From contig OZ345358.1 in assembly GCA_977006965.1 (NCBI GenBank), forward strand, positions 2,790,001 to 2,854,000: DNA of 64,000 nt. Reading direction: 5' to 3'. The translations under genes and the position numbers were made by a program. This document shows positions 11,654 through 22,919 of this stretch, in pieces; position 1 is the first letter of the stretch, and each line of letters starts with the position of its first letter. The notes beneath the pieces were generated by a model that did no database searches, was not told the origin of the DNA, and saw only the letters and a program-made list of their open reading frames with translations. This stretch comes from Phymatolithon calcareum. Taxonomy: Eukaryota > Rhodophyta > Florideophyceae > Hapalidiales.

Positions 11654-11970
11654 TTAAGTACAGAACATATATCTCGCTTCCGATTGATTTCATTAATGGT
11701 GACAACGTTTCTGTCGTTTTCCCTTATTTCGTCTTAATATTAGGAACTTAATCATTCACCCAAAGAAATGCGATCATTTTACTAACGAGCACTTGATAGT
11801 CACACAAATGAAATCAATTATCCTAGTTCATACATTCTACTGCGCTTTGCAGTACTGGGTTCCTCAATTATGCCCTTTTAACTTGCACAGTTCTCAAAAG
11901 CAACCATTCATTTGAGGCCGTCCAATATCTTCCGCAATCTTATCCTTGACTGCGACGAGAATTTTTTTCT

Positions 11971-12354
11971 TTACGGGTACCTGCAATATGCCTGCATCTC
12001 GATCGTTGCGACGTAACTGGTAGTATCTCTCGACCTGCATGCGCATTGGCATTCGCTGTTGGACATTGTAAAGACACCTACCACGTCTGCAAGTCCGCAC
12101 CAGCATGAACAAGCAGCAACTAGTCCACCAGATCCACAACTCTGGTAAAGACGCGTAACATCGGTCGGGCTCACATTCATGCTTTCCGAAGAATACTCCC
12201 ATACTGCATTGCAATTCCTGCATACATTCGCTCTTATCGCCGCAATTCGTTTTCCAGGATCCTCGATGCCAGTAGAGCTCTGAGCATTCACAACATGTGA
12301 GACCATACAAAACAGGAAACAGGCAAGAAGCACTTCGAAGATGAACTTCCTCAT
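11971..12354 (-). CDS. Small secreted cysteine-rich protein
   Basis: The frame is open from 12474, but I place the start at the internal ATG at 12354 because it begins a clear signal peptide: MRKF, then the hydrophobic FEVLLACFLFCMVSHVV and a likely cut after NAQ. The product is 127 residues. The mature part of about 100 residues has ten cysteines, clustered as CRNC, QSC, ACSCWC, ECQCAC and a C-terminal AYC, which implies a disulfide-bonded extracellular peptide. I recognise no family. It has no close neighbours and no visible intron. Role unknown; an extracellular matrix, defence or interaction peptide are all possible. Confidence 0.6.
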   Translation of the reverse strand: MRKFIFEVLLACFLFCMVSHVVNAQSSTGIEDPGKRIAAIRANVCRNCNAVWEYSSESMNVSPTDVTRLYQSCGSGGLVAACSCWCGLADVVGVFTMSNSECQCACRSRDTTSYVATIEMQAYCRYP

Positions 12355-12479
12355 AGTTGACTTGAGCTTTCCCAAATATGGCGCTTGTTTTGAAAGACTT
12401 CCCGGAGAGTAGCAGCTATTAGCCGAACGATGAGCAGAAGGCTTAATCATTTTATACACTTTTCCACTGAACACGGATG

Positions 12480-13390
12480 CCTCAGATCCCTACTACTAGG
12501 CCAATTGCGTATGTATCAATGAAGCCCTGTGAGAGCAGCATGATGCAAAATTAACTCATTCCAGGACATATCTCTTGCGAAATGAATCTTGTGACACAAA
12601 ACTTACATTCTTAAAATCTCCACTTGAAAACAAATGTAGGAATCCCAGAAGCCGTCTTGACACAGCTGCTTGTTACAAAAATCACGAGCTCCGTCCAAGA
12701 ATATGTTAGCCTTGCAATTAATGCGACGAAACCGAAAGCTGAACACTCGGCAGTCGGGCCTCACGACCCCCGGTGGTTGACTTCTCGAACCATTGTTACG
12801 ATATATCCTTTAGTGGAAGTAAAACAATTGTGTTTCGCAAGGCTGCGAGCTTTTCTCAGATTTTCCGTTCATGTGGAAGAAAAAAAGTGATGCTCAGGTG
12901 AGAGCTAGCTAGCAAAGTGCCTGCGAAAAGATGTGCTCTGTGCGTCACTCAAATATGATTGATCTACAGCAAAAAACCAGATATGCCTACAGAAGTCCTT
13001 CAATATATGATGTCTACAATGTGCGCTTGCCACCAGATCCTTATTAGGAATCCAATCGCTTAGCTCTCTGCAAGTGTCGATTTGCCATGATTAGAAGGCA
13101 GTAAATATAACTCGAAGAACTGTGGAAGACAGCCTCTTATTTCGAGCAGACTCTGTCCGTAAGACTTAAAACAAAATGAATCAAGAAACCTATCTACCTC
13201 ATGAGACTATGAATTGCTGTAAACAATATCATGATTTTCGAAAGGTCTTGTAATTGTTGTATAAGACGATGTCCTGCTGTCAGAAGCATCACTATTTTCA
13301 GAGGTTAACGGGCTATGCTGGGTTCCCTCCCACATTCCCATGTTCTGACATAGTGCTCTTATTCTTCTTAGATAAATTGGAGAGAATCAG
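12480..13390. other. Stretch without a recognisable gene
   Basis: Contains only one short ORF (12624-12890 plus) with no motif. Nothing else supportable. Confidence 0.4.
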
Positions 13391-13394
13391 TCTA

Positions 13395-13583
13395 GAAAAC
13401 AGTGCTTGAGTGATATCTTGGGTCGCCTCGATTGTAACAAGTTGTAGTAATGATTTCCACTATAATCACAGCCCAATTTGCTTGCTAAGATTCCACTATA
13501 ACCATAGCGGGAAAGAAAATCACTACTACATAGAAGTTCTTTAATAAAAAGGCGACCCAAGACACCACTCAAGCACAGTTTTT
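13395..13583. mobile_element. 189-bp MITE with TA target duplication
   Basis: Terminal inverted repeats of about 32 bp: left begins GAAAACAGTGCTTGAGTG, right ends CACTCAAGCACAGTTTTT. Both then share CTTGGGTCGCCT internally. TA dinucleotides at 13393-13394 and 13584-13585 fit Tc1/mariner-type insertion. There is no coding capacity. Confidence 0.7.
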
Positions 13584-13597
13584 TAGATTGACGCTGA

Positions 13598-13655
13598 GTA
13601 CTCTCATGTTTTCAAAATCTCATATCTAGAGGAGATTTTGAAAATATGGGAGTAC
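13598..13655. repeat. 58-nt hairpin next to the MITE
   Basis: GTACTCTCATGTTTTCAAAA... pairs with a near-complement ending ATGGGAGTAC; two mismatches, loop about 10 nt. It starts 14 bp beyond the end of the TA-flanked MITE. Confidence 0.6.
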
Positions 13656-13957
13656 AGTTTTGCTTGTGCCAAGCCTCGCGGTGTACGAACCCGTTTTGGG
13701 TGCACAACCCACCGTAAATCATGATGATTCCAGCTGTAACAAATCACGCCTTCACGAATTTCGCGGGAGTTCGTTTTTATACAAACTACAGCTGAAGAGT
13801 TAATGAATTGTTGATGCCTTTTTCGTCTTCGTTGAAGCAAAAGAATGCAATCGTGGCAATTTTCCCGGTTTGAAGCCCGCGGTAAGGCCATTCTCCTCGT
13901 ATGTATTAAGTCACCGGCAAACTCAAGCAACTTCTGCACCTACTGTATAAATTTCTT

Positions 13958-14120
13958 CCCTACCGAAGGGACTGAAGTGGCGCGAGCCATTGACGTGATA
14001 CTATGCAATTCTGAATAAGGTAACGGACAAAGCTCGATGCTAGTATAATGCGATTAGAAAGGTGCCGACTTTCCTCAAGTTGGGACACATGGTACCTTCT
14101 CAATAAATCCTCTAAGTTTC
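13958..14120 (+). mobile_element. 5'-truncated LINE-C tail with 13-bp target duplication
   Basis: The 163 bp match the 3' end of the LINE at 62466-62881: the last coding part (CTACCGAAG..GAAGTGGCGCGAGCCATTGA), then AGGTGCCGA and TGGTACCTTCTCAATAAAT. It is flanked by a perfect direct repeat GTATAAATTTCTT at 13945-13957 and 14121-14133, so target-primed insertion of only the element tail is well supported. Confidence 0.85.
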
Positions 14121-14159
14121 GTATAAATTTCTTGTACAAGAAAGTTTTTATAATATTGA

Positions 14160-14528
14160 AAGGATATCCCGCCGAACGTATTGGTCACGGACTGGTTGCC
14201 TGCTCACAAAGTCAATTGCATGGCTGATATTTCTGTGATTCACGGCAGTATTGGCACGTTCATGATCGCAGCGCTAGCAGGCAAGCCAGTCGTAGGTGTG
14301 GGTATGCAGCCGGAGCAAGCAGCTAATCTGAACTGTTTGGTTAAAAATGGCTTTGCAATTCGTATCCAGAAGTGTAAGGTTACCGCACCTCTCATGCTGC
14401 AAGCGGTAGATACCCTACTGCATGATGACGAAGCAAAGCACCGTGCGCATGATTTCGCCGAGATTGTGGCGCGCTGGGATGGGATGACGGCAGCAGAGCT
14501 CTTGCAGGTGACAATTGCAAGAGCGTGA
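14160..14528 (+). pseudogene. C-terminal fragment of a bacterial-type (MGT-like) glycosyltransferase
   Basis: The frame has no usable ATG near its start and begins mid-protein: LVTDWLPAHKV, then ADISVIHGSIGTFM, ALAGKPVVGVGMQPEQAAN and CLVKNGFAIRI. This is the nucleotide-sugar binding region of UDP-glycosyltransferase-like (GT1) enzymes, where HGGxGT and PxxxEQ bind the donor; here the second Gly of the motif is Ser. Only about 115 of a usual 400-450 residues remain. The upstream boundary is a TGA codon and AT-rich DNA holding the LINE-C tail. No N-terminal half is visible within several kb, so it is either a truncated relic or the last exon of a split gene. The sequence flavour is that of bacterial macrolide-type enzymes, suggesting old horizontal acquisition, which is inference. 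Confidence 0.65.
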
Positions 14529-14887
14529 TTTATACATGCCTAAGAAGCTTTATCGAAACCATCCGTGCGCTGTGTCGTTAGCTATCTGCGCTTGTGCATA
14601 TACCGCACGTGTTGTACATAAATCCTTTAACCCCTGGAACGCCTTTTAATATAATTGTTTGCGTTTAGCATGGTATAAAGCATACTATGCTAAAAAACCT
14701 GTTTAGCCTTTCTCCTCTACCCATCTTGTTAGACAGCTTTTTTTCCATTTCATGTGCCTGTGCTCTGGTCATTAGATATTTAAATGAGATATTTCCTCAT
14801 GTTCTCTAACGTTGTGCGTGTGCGTGTGTTGACGATGGTGGTCGGTCTTGTCTCGCCATATCTAACCTTACACTACAGGCGAGACGT

Positions 14888-15316
14888 ACACCTGGTCAAG
14901 TGGTTAAACTGATCCGGGGGAGGCGCATCTAATGTGGTCAAGAGAAGAATCCGGGTTCGAATCCCGGGGGTGCCTGGTTATCGCGAAGAGTCCGACGCAG
15001 TTTTCTCCTACGGGTTTTTCCGTCGTCGATACGGAGGGATTACAGTGCATCATACGTGTAAAGAAGATAAGGGAGCGGTAAAGAAAAAAGAGTCCAATCA
15101 ATCTGGCCGTCCACGTGGACTCGCGGAACGTGGAACCACCGCGCTTGCTCCGGGTGGAATCCAATCGTCGAGCGGTAGGCAGTGTAGAAGGAGTGCTCTC
15201 CAAATTACCTTGCAGAAATAACGATCTGCCGTAATCTAAGTAGAAGAAAATTCGGAACCATAAAGCACTGCCTTGCTAAGCTCCACTTGGGAGCGAAGGC
15301 AAATTACATACATACA
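14888..15316 (+). mobile_element. tRNA-derived SINE, copy 2, complete
   Basis: Begins ACACCTGGTCAAGTGGTTAA (A-box-like) and has a perfect B box GGTTCGAATCC at 14954-14964. The CGACGCAGTTTTCTCCTA core and the CCACGTGGACTCGCGGAACG tail follow, and it ends in (CATA)n. It is flanked by a perfect 14-bp target duplication TACAGGCGAGACGT (14874-14887 and 15317-15330). This is the best-defined copy in the window. Confidence 0.9.
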
Positions 15317-15330
15317 TACAGGCGAGACGT

Positions 15331-18300
15331 CCTGTACAAATATTAAAATCTCCTGAAGCTAGGCACTGTGATTGGTTATTGAGCGCTTAAAATATCATGC
15401 ACGGCAGGGGTATCATAATGCTCGAGGAGGGCATTACGCAAGCTCGATTTCTGACCCACCTGCACTTTTCTATTCCTCCGAGTTTCATTTCCAAATATAG
15501 CCTCAATCGTGTCCCTCATCTTGGCCATATCCGACAGCACGCGCTCAGCAAACTAATGGGTCTTTGCATAGACAGAAATCCAGGCGCAGAGCCTCCGTCG
15601 AGCTCAATCTCGGCGAATCCCTGTGACCAACTGCAGTTGGGCGCACCTGATTGACCGCACTCCAATCAGACCTATAACCTCCTGCTGTGCACCAGAACGA
15701 CAGGATGTTCAAAACAAGGATACCCGAAAATGAAATTACGTGCTGTGTTGATGTCAGGACAAATCTATATCTAGTGCTGGTAATATTCCGTTCTAGCTAC
15801 CTGCAATGGGGCAGAAATGGGGACGCGTGTAGCTTCAGCCCCTTGTAAAGTAAATTATTAAATAAATTGTGGACTGTAGATGTAACCCACTGTGTCAAGT
15901 GTTTTGGGATCTCCGAGAGGGTGGTAGCGAAGCACGAATGATGTGTTGAGATCAAGACAGTTCGCAAATTCGTGGTTTCTCTTGGTGATCGCAAAACACT
16001 GCAGGCACGCTGTCCGAATTATGCAAGTGTCACACCTAAGAAGATCGTGGGACTTCGATAAATGATCACACATTCTCCAATTCTCCAGCAGTAAGTTCCG
16101 GAAGCAGGTAGACTGAGAATATTAAGAAAACTTAATTCTCGCCGTATAGGAACGCCTCATGGTATTCCCTATAACGGCTGGACTACACGCCCAGAGACAC
16201 GTTGAGAAAGTTAAGCTTGAATAATTACTAAAGGCCCAATTTATGGAGATTTGGAAAGCATAATTAACTATCACGTTTCTGTGTCCAAATCTCAGACTAC
16301 AGTAATCCCCCATGTACAGTGGTCGAAATAAGAATAGCATCACTACTTTTTCAAATTTAGAACCGGCACTCCGTGAAGACAGAAGAAGCTCTTTCATATT
16401 TCTTTTATGAAGTTAATACTAGGACATCTAATCTGTCTTCAGTACACTTTAGCTTTCGCGGAAAGGCCTGTGCCTCTTCATCTACGAGTGTGATCGAAAT
16501 TTAGTCGGCGGGATGAAAGTGAGTTTCGAACTCTGCACTATTACGTTATGGGTCTTGGTGTGTTCCTGCGAAAAGCTATCTGTGTGTGGTGGAAGGTGAC
16601 CAGCATCTCTAGAGATGTACATATACCAACTTAAACGTCGTGCCATGCGGAAAATCGGCTCAGCTTGTGCAAACAGTAGTGCGTGTATATGATGTGATGG
16701 ATGAACGATCACATTCGATCGCTTTTATCTGAAACGATTTGTATCAGTTTAGATGCCTTGTCGGCCGATGGACATGGGTCAATCTGTGAGTCATGTCTAA
16801 AGTCATATCTGGAGTGATTTGACGTTAGACGGAAATATAGAGTGTCAATTTACTGTCAGGTCCACAATATGCTTTTAGAAAAGTCACGAATGCAACATTC
16901 CGCGCATGAGTAGAAAAGCAACTCAAAAGGTGTACAGGGAAATATTGAGAAACTAAATAACAAAAAAGGGCACAAAACATAGTCACTCAAAATTTTACGC
17001 TGCATCATCCTCAGCTGACAGGCAGCTCAGAACCCAACTTCATCACGTCCTCGCAAGAACCTTTTTGATTTCATCTTCCAGTAAAGGAAATGTAGAGCAT
17101 CTCCCGCAATATCTTGCCAGCTTGGTTCGTCAAGGAGACACTGGCGAGGATTGTTATTGACCGACAGCACCTTGCTGCCATTTTCCGTTGTTCACGACAG
17201 TGTCTCACAAACATGGCGATCACGCGACCATCCACCTAAGCGAACATTTGGGAAAGACTGGAGCTCATAAATAGTTCGTAGATACCCCAAATCTGAAAGG
17301 AGCTAGAGGACACAGAACTACTAACCTTTTCCCTTTCATTTCACGAAAGCAACCCTTTTACAACATTGGACTTCTCTGTCCACGTGACAGGGCGTCGCAA
17401 TCCGCTCTGAAGCTAGTGATCTGGGACACGTTACAGAAGTTAACGCACCTCGATATATCAAAAATGATCCAACCGTCTTTTCAGCTGTACAGTTGCGCAG
17501 TAGAAATGATCGATATCTCAAGGCTCGTTTTTGCTATCGTGTAGAAAATGTTTTGAAGGAAGTCGCCCATTGCTTCGCTAGTAGTTCGGGTATAGTCGAG
17601 ACTGTAACCTACTTGCTGTGAGTCTCGAGAAGAATATGGACGAAGTACAATCAGCACGGAAATAAACAAAAGGACAACGAGACAGGATGCACTCTCATAG
17701 CAGGGCTCGGAACAATTCAATTGCAAAAGGTTGCTGCTCGAATTGCAATGAGCAGTACGAATTGTTCCAGGCTGAATATTGCAATGACTATTGCAAAACA
17801 CGGCGGCGGGCAATCAAGGATACTCTAATTTACCTCAGGAAGAAACATTTTCATCAAACATTAACCGCATTGTTGTACGCAGACATAGACCGGACTTCGA
17901 AGTGGGAGCTTATTGTACCGCCTTTCTGCTACATCGCGAGCAGCGCCTCGTTATAGAGGCGCTGTAGAGTTGCGTCTTGTTCAGATGGGATTTGGCCTTT
18001 GGCGTAACATCGTTTAAGATTGCAATGTATTGCAATTCCAATATATTGGATCCGATACATGTCTCATAGTATGACTTTACAAGGTGAATTGAGTCGGAAC
18101 CAATATTGCAGCTGCCTGAAAGCGAAGTCATTTGCGAGATCCAAATCCGACTTAATAACTCAAAATCATAATGCACGATTACTGGGTCCACCGTATGGAT
18201 GCACGTGACCTTCCTCTACGACGAGCAACTTACTTGGCGTTCTACGTATCACAAACAATGTGCGTAAGTAAGCGAAGCTCAAACTGATACCGCCCTCCGC

Positions 18301-19440
18301 CGGCCTCTGCGCGCCTGCATGAGACTGAACATTGTTTTCCATTTTGAGTCGTTTCTCGCATTTTCTTCTGCTTCTCGTCTCTCTCAGCGCTTGCGCTGTA
18401 GCAGCTCTCTGTGCTTTCATGTGGCCCTTGCAGGATTGTCTTTTTGTTAGTATTTTATTCCAGACAAATTCTTTTCTCGTTTATTGAATTGCCGGGAACA
18501 GACATAGGCAAATTAACACCCAATTTGTGAGTAAACCGGCACCCAAAACGCTGTTTTCAGGAATATTGTAAGTACCGATTTTCGCAAATGGCAAGCTAGC
18601 AGTGAATTTTTTTGTCGGTAATGGTAGAGATCGGAATGGAAAAGACGAAACGAACCTCGGTTCAGCGATTGCAAGAGTGAATAAGCCAGGAAGAGGCTGC
18701 AAAAATTACCAGTTCACAATTTTTCGCGGGAATGTGTCACGACAAAAGTTATCAAAAAATTAGAAAACGGCGCATGCTAGCATGCGACGGGTCGGGGGCA
18801 GTTTGTGCGCTAAATGACGGACCGCACTAAAGCTCTGCATTGGCCAAGAAGTGTCTTAAGCATGCGAGCATTTACAGTAAGAGCGCCTGAGGCAGACAAC
18901 TGTGCACTGCAACGGCGCATGACCGAATTGATTTGGTACGACTCCTCCCAAACCCCTTCGAAACACCGCACACATATTATGATATGAATATAGTATCATT
19001 TTTTTGTAAGTTTGCTTCCAAAATCTGCGTTTTTTTAGCGCCTATCGATGACACATACACTAATACTCCGAGTACAAAATCGATGTACGAGCAAACTTAC
19101 ATCGCCTCTCGCTTCCTAACGAAGCAAGAAGGTACAGATCTGTAGTTGAAGGGGTTCTCTCCACCATTTCCGAAAAAAAAATGATGTCGGCAGAGAAACA
19201 AAAAACATGGTCCGTGTAAAAATGCAAAAAAAGTGCCGGTTTACTCCCAAATTGAGTGTTAATAAGATCTCAACAAGTGGCTCCGTTTCGACGCTTCGCG
19301 CCGATAACGTCTGCTTATTTCGAGATATTATTTAATTAATGAAAGTTTTATACATAGTGCTGAGATATTAGGTCCATGTTTCAATTAAATAAAGGTACCC
19401 AGTTATATACATTTTATAATAGTCTAAATATTTACTAAAT
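15331..19440. other. 4 kb without a recognisable gene
   Basis: Only short ORFs. One (15858-16073 minus) has a CDTC..ACLQC cysteine pattern but no known domain. 17700-18120 is rich in ATTGCAAT words like the hAT subterminal regions elsewhere in the window, without definable ends. Perfect small structures are a GC hairpin (17941-17964, stem CAGCGCCTC) and a 16-bp palindrome CGCATGCTAGCATGCG (18771-18786). Confidence 0.4.
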
Positions 19441-19806
19441 TCTAAGCACTACTTGTCAAAGAAACCTCTTCACATTTCTACGAAAGGGCCTCTCGGTAAA
19501 CTACATTTCGAGTCAGGTTATCAGTCCGTGTCGTGCACACCGTCAGTTTTCTGGGATCGGTTACTCGAGACTCACCGACGTACAGCTGACCTTGCGCAGA
19601 GCAGTTATCAGATAAGCCAAGTCCCTTCAGTGCTTTCATCAGTAAACAGCTTTTTCAAAGGCTATGGACAATCTTTCAGTGACAAGATATTTTCTGTGGT
19701 GACACGGCCTCACTGACAGCAATTAGAGACACTGGATTAGATATTGAGCTGCTGACTTTTAGGTCTGCCATAAAATGGAGTGCGAGGCAATTCGTGCACT
19801 CGATAT

Positions 19807-20142
19807 TCATCTCTCTGAAGTCCACGGGACCCAATGTTTCTTGAACGACGTTTCTTGCAAGCTGAGTTGCTTCTCGATCTGCTCGTCAGCAAGCCCGATC
19901 TTCTTCAGCAGACTCATGAGAATGTTATACTTGCTTAGACTTCGTGTTGGATTCCTGCCAAGCTCAAGCTTCTTCAGCACTCTTTCGAGCACGGACACTC
20001 GTATCCTCTTGGCAGCTCCAGCAAGCCGAAACGACCACTGTTCTGCTGTCTCGGCTGCTCTTCGAGTTCTTGCGCGTTCTGGATTTCTTCTCTTTCGCTC
20101 CTCGTTCCGAGAGCGCTGCTGAGCATCTCGAGCCTCTCTCAA
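19807..20142 (-). CDS. Arg/Glu-rich ORF of transposon-like composition
   Basis: The 111 codons begin with many Arg/Glu/Ala residues (RRAAETAEQWSFRLAGAAKR), a composition I associate with N-terminal regions of some transposon proteins. The rest lacks motifs. It is weakly supported and could be a chance frame. Confidence 0.2.
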   Translation of the reverse strand: MREARDAQQRSRNEERKRRNPERARTRRAAETAEQWSFRLAGAAKRIRVSVLERVLKKLELGRNPTRSLSKYNILMSLLKKIGLADEQIEKQLSLQETSFKKHWVPWTSER

Positions 20143-20229
20143 GCTGTTTTCCTGTGCACTTGACAGTTTTGTTCTTCTTCTTCAGATATATGTTCGGAAT
20201 CCCTTCTTACGCGGGCCGATAGTCGAATT

Positions 20230-21080
20230 TCCGACAGACTTCACCCTATAAGATATGTGCTTCGCTACATGAAAGACGATGGCTTTCGTTGAGGGTCCCC
20301 TAGGCAACAGATTAATAAAATTCTGTATCGGCCAGACTTCTCCCCAAATGTCAACTAACCGCCTCGCCGCAGCTGATCTTCTTCAGTGAAAACCTCTTTC
20401 CCCTGACTTTGTTGTTCACTCTGTACTCACAACCGTTCGAGCCGTGCGACGTGCAATCGCAGGGTAGCTTAACAGGCCGGCTAGGCCTGTTTTTGTAACA
20501 TGTGAGATGTGAGAGGTGTTCTCGTTGACTTAAAAAAGAAGAGGTCTTGAGGCATTACAACCTACAGTATACGTTACCTCTGATCTGTCCCCAAGAACTG
20601 ATTTGTACCTCGCTTGGTACCTCCAAGGTTCCTCCGTCGCCTTCTCACCCGCGGGACAGCGAATCGGGCTCGGATAGATCCCCATGTGTCCTACTGCGGA
20701 TCCTTACGGACACGTAAGGCAGACAGATACGACAACAGAATGGAGGGTGTAGCAGTGCCAGCCTCTGCACTGCACTAGTCCTCTGAACCGTACTTATTAA
20801 CATGGCAACTACGAAGCTAATTTGATTAAAAAGCAAATTAATTAAAAAATAATTACAGTCCAGAGTCCTCGAGCGGTCTGGTCCGAGGACCAGGTGGTCT
20901 AAAACAGCCGAATTGTCAATCTGCAACAAAGTCTACCAATATATTTCTCCCCACAGCAAAAGTTTCTCACTCCCTTATATACAGCACTCAAGCTCGAAAC
21001 TTGGAACGGGCACGTACACAAGTTGAAACGGACATATATAGTAGTTTTACGTAAAAGACAAACACAGTGACATGACAGAA
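20230..21080. other. Intergenic stretch, nothing recognised
   Basis: No convincing ORF or element ends were found. Confidence 0.35.
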
Positions 21081-21084
21081 TATA

Positions 21085-21250
21085 AACGTTACTGCATGCA
21101 GCCAATTGATTTCCCACAAAAAGAAGAAAACTGGGGATTTCGACTGATCCCTCACCTCAGTGCATATGAATCCTGTTGAACCTTATCTTGCTACTGCATA
21201 CATCCAATGGATTTCCCACAAAAAGAAAAACACACAAATCCACCCTGTTT
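21085..21250. repeat. About 100-bp repeat unit, left copies
   Basis: Units run ACTGCATGCAGCCAATTGA, then TTTCCCACAAAAAGAAGAAA, CTGGGGATT, GATCCCTCACCTCAGTGCAT and GTTGAACCTTATC. Parts of two tandem units are here; two more copies are at 22768-22915. Confidence 0.65.
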
Positions 21251-21399
21251 AATCTTACTTTTTAAAAATGTAACAAATGAGAATCTAATGAGACAGAAAC
21301 ACGCACACACAGCGATTTTAGTACTAGGGGCAAGTGGCTCCGTGCCTGCGCTTTAGGCCTATGCAAAACATAGAAATTGAAGAGTGTAAAGTTAGGATA

Positions 21400-22740
21400 A
21401 CTTAAACAAAAGATCTATTCCTCCAATTTAGTGTCCTTCTCCTTCTCCCTCCCGTTTCCTTGTTTTGCATATTTACCCTCCGCTAACACTTGTCCGCTCC
21501 TCGTGTGAATCCCGTTTCCTGATCTGCCCCCTGTTCCAGCTCATGTCCTTGCTCCGCTCCATGCATCACTGGTCTGCACTCTGTCAGCCCCAAATTTATC
21601 TCTTCGCCTTCTGATCCGCAACAGTTGTAATTACTCGTGTGCTGTGTATCGGGTCTCTCGTTCCTTCTCAATCCGCCCTGTGTCACTCTTTATTTTTACT
21701 ATTCACCCTTTTTGCCACTCTCCGCTTTCTACTTTCGACAATTTCATCGCTCCGCTGCCCTCGATACGCCCCCCTTGTCGCTTCACCTCTTCCGTGTTTT
21801 GCATCACTTCCATTGCATCACTTGTGCTCGTCCCTTTTTCCCCCTTTGCCATTCTTGGCACATCACTTCTAACCCTTGTGCTCTTGTCGTCACTCCCCTT
21901 TAACTCTTCGCGTTTCTCTCAATTTACTCCCTGCGGAACTTTGTCCCGCTCTCTCTCCGTTGCTACGTCCCTTATTCCACTCCCCTTCTACCCTTTGCCC
22001 GTTTCACTTCCGTTTGAACCTTTCCTCCCCCTGTGTCAATCACGTTGTATCTCTTGTGCCCTACCTGCTCGTCAAGTTTTTCCCCTTTTTTCTTCTTGGA
22101 ACATGTCTTCTACCCCTTGTGCGCTTTGCGTCACTCCTTTTTTATCCCTCTTGACCATGTCTTAACCCCTCTTGTAATCCTTGTGCCCTTCTTGTCATTG
22201 CTCTTTTACTCTATTTGTCTTCATTTACGAAATGCCCAGCCTTTCGTCGCTCGTTTTTCCCTCAGTAGGCCAGTTGTGTCACTATCCTTCTACTCCTTGG
22301 GCCCTTGTGTCACTCTCCATTCTCCCATTGTGCCCTTCTACGAACTTTTCTCACAAACGTTAAGCCCACACATTTAACATTTATGTCACTCTCCTTTTAC
22401 GCCGTTTTCCCCCTTGTGCCGTTCCTACCTCTTTCGACTTCATTCTCAGCCTCTTTTTACCCCTTTTCCCCTTACTGCTCTCCTTGTCACGCCCTATTTT
22501 ATCCTTGTGCCCTTCTTATCACTCCCTTTTCAGCCCTTGTACCACACGTCATTTTTCGCTTGCGCCTATTGCGTTTTTCTCTTGCCTCTGATACGGCCTT
22601 TATGGAAGTCCCCATTTACCTCTACCGCCTCTGGTATTCTTCTTCTTCCACCCACCTCTTACCCTTTAAACCCATGCCTCAGGTATGCCCCTTCTCACAC
22701 TCCCCATCTACACATGTGTACGCGTTTACTTTCTGATCAT
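21400..22740. repeat. 1.3-kb pyrimidine-rich degenerate minisatellite
   Basis: The plus strand is overwhelmingly C and T, built from variants of CCCTTGTGxCACTCxCCTTTT. Long ORFs rich in Phe, Leu, Ser and Pro cross it in all plus-strand frames, which shows they arise from composition rather than coding. The tract sits between copies of the roughly 100-bp repeat. Confidence 0.65.
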
Positions 22741-22767
22741 AAGTCACACCAAAAAATGTATTTTCGT

Positions 22768-22915
22768 GTGATCCCTCACCTCAGTGCAAATCGACTATGT
22801 TGAACCTTATCCTGTTACTGCATACAGCCAATAAATTTCCCACAAAAAGAAGAACACTGGGGATTCTGAGTGATCTCTCACCTCAGCGCGTATCCACCCC
22901 GTTGAGCCTTATCAA
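22768..22915. repeat. About 100-bp repeat unit, right copies
   Basis: Same block order as 21085-21250 (GATCCCTCACCTCAGTGCA, GTTGAACCTTATC, ACTGCATACAGCCAAT, TTTCCCACAAAAAGAAGAAC). Confidence 0.65.
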
Positions 22916-22919
22916 GTAG

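Noticed and set aside
14888-14970. A functional tRNA gene
   Set aside because: A- and B-box-like sequences are present, but the cloverleaf cannot be formed and the sequence is the head of a repeated SINE with a target duplication.
17701-17774. A 74-bp mini-hAT with CAGGGCTCGGAACAATTC and a partial inverted end
   Set aside because: The right end is imperfect and there is no 8-bp duplication. The ATTGCAAT-rich surroundings hint at an old hAT but no boundary can be defended.
21636-22803. Long overlapping plus-strand ORFs of up to 173 codons rich in Phe, Leu, Ser and Pro
   Set aside because: All three frames are open because the tract is almost pure pyrimidine. There are no motifs and this is a composition artefact.
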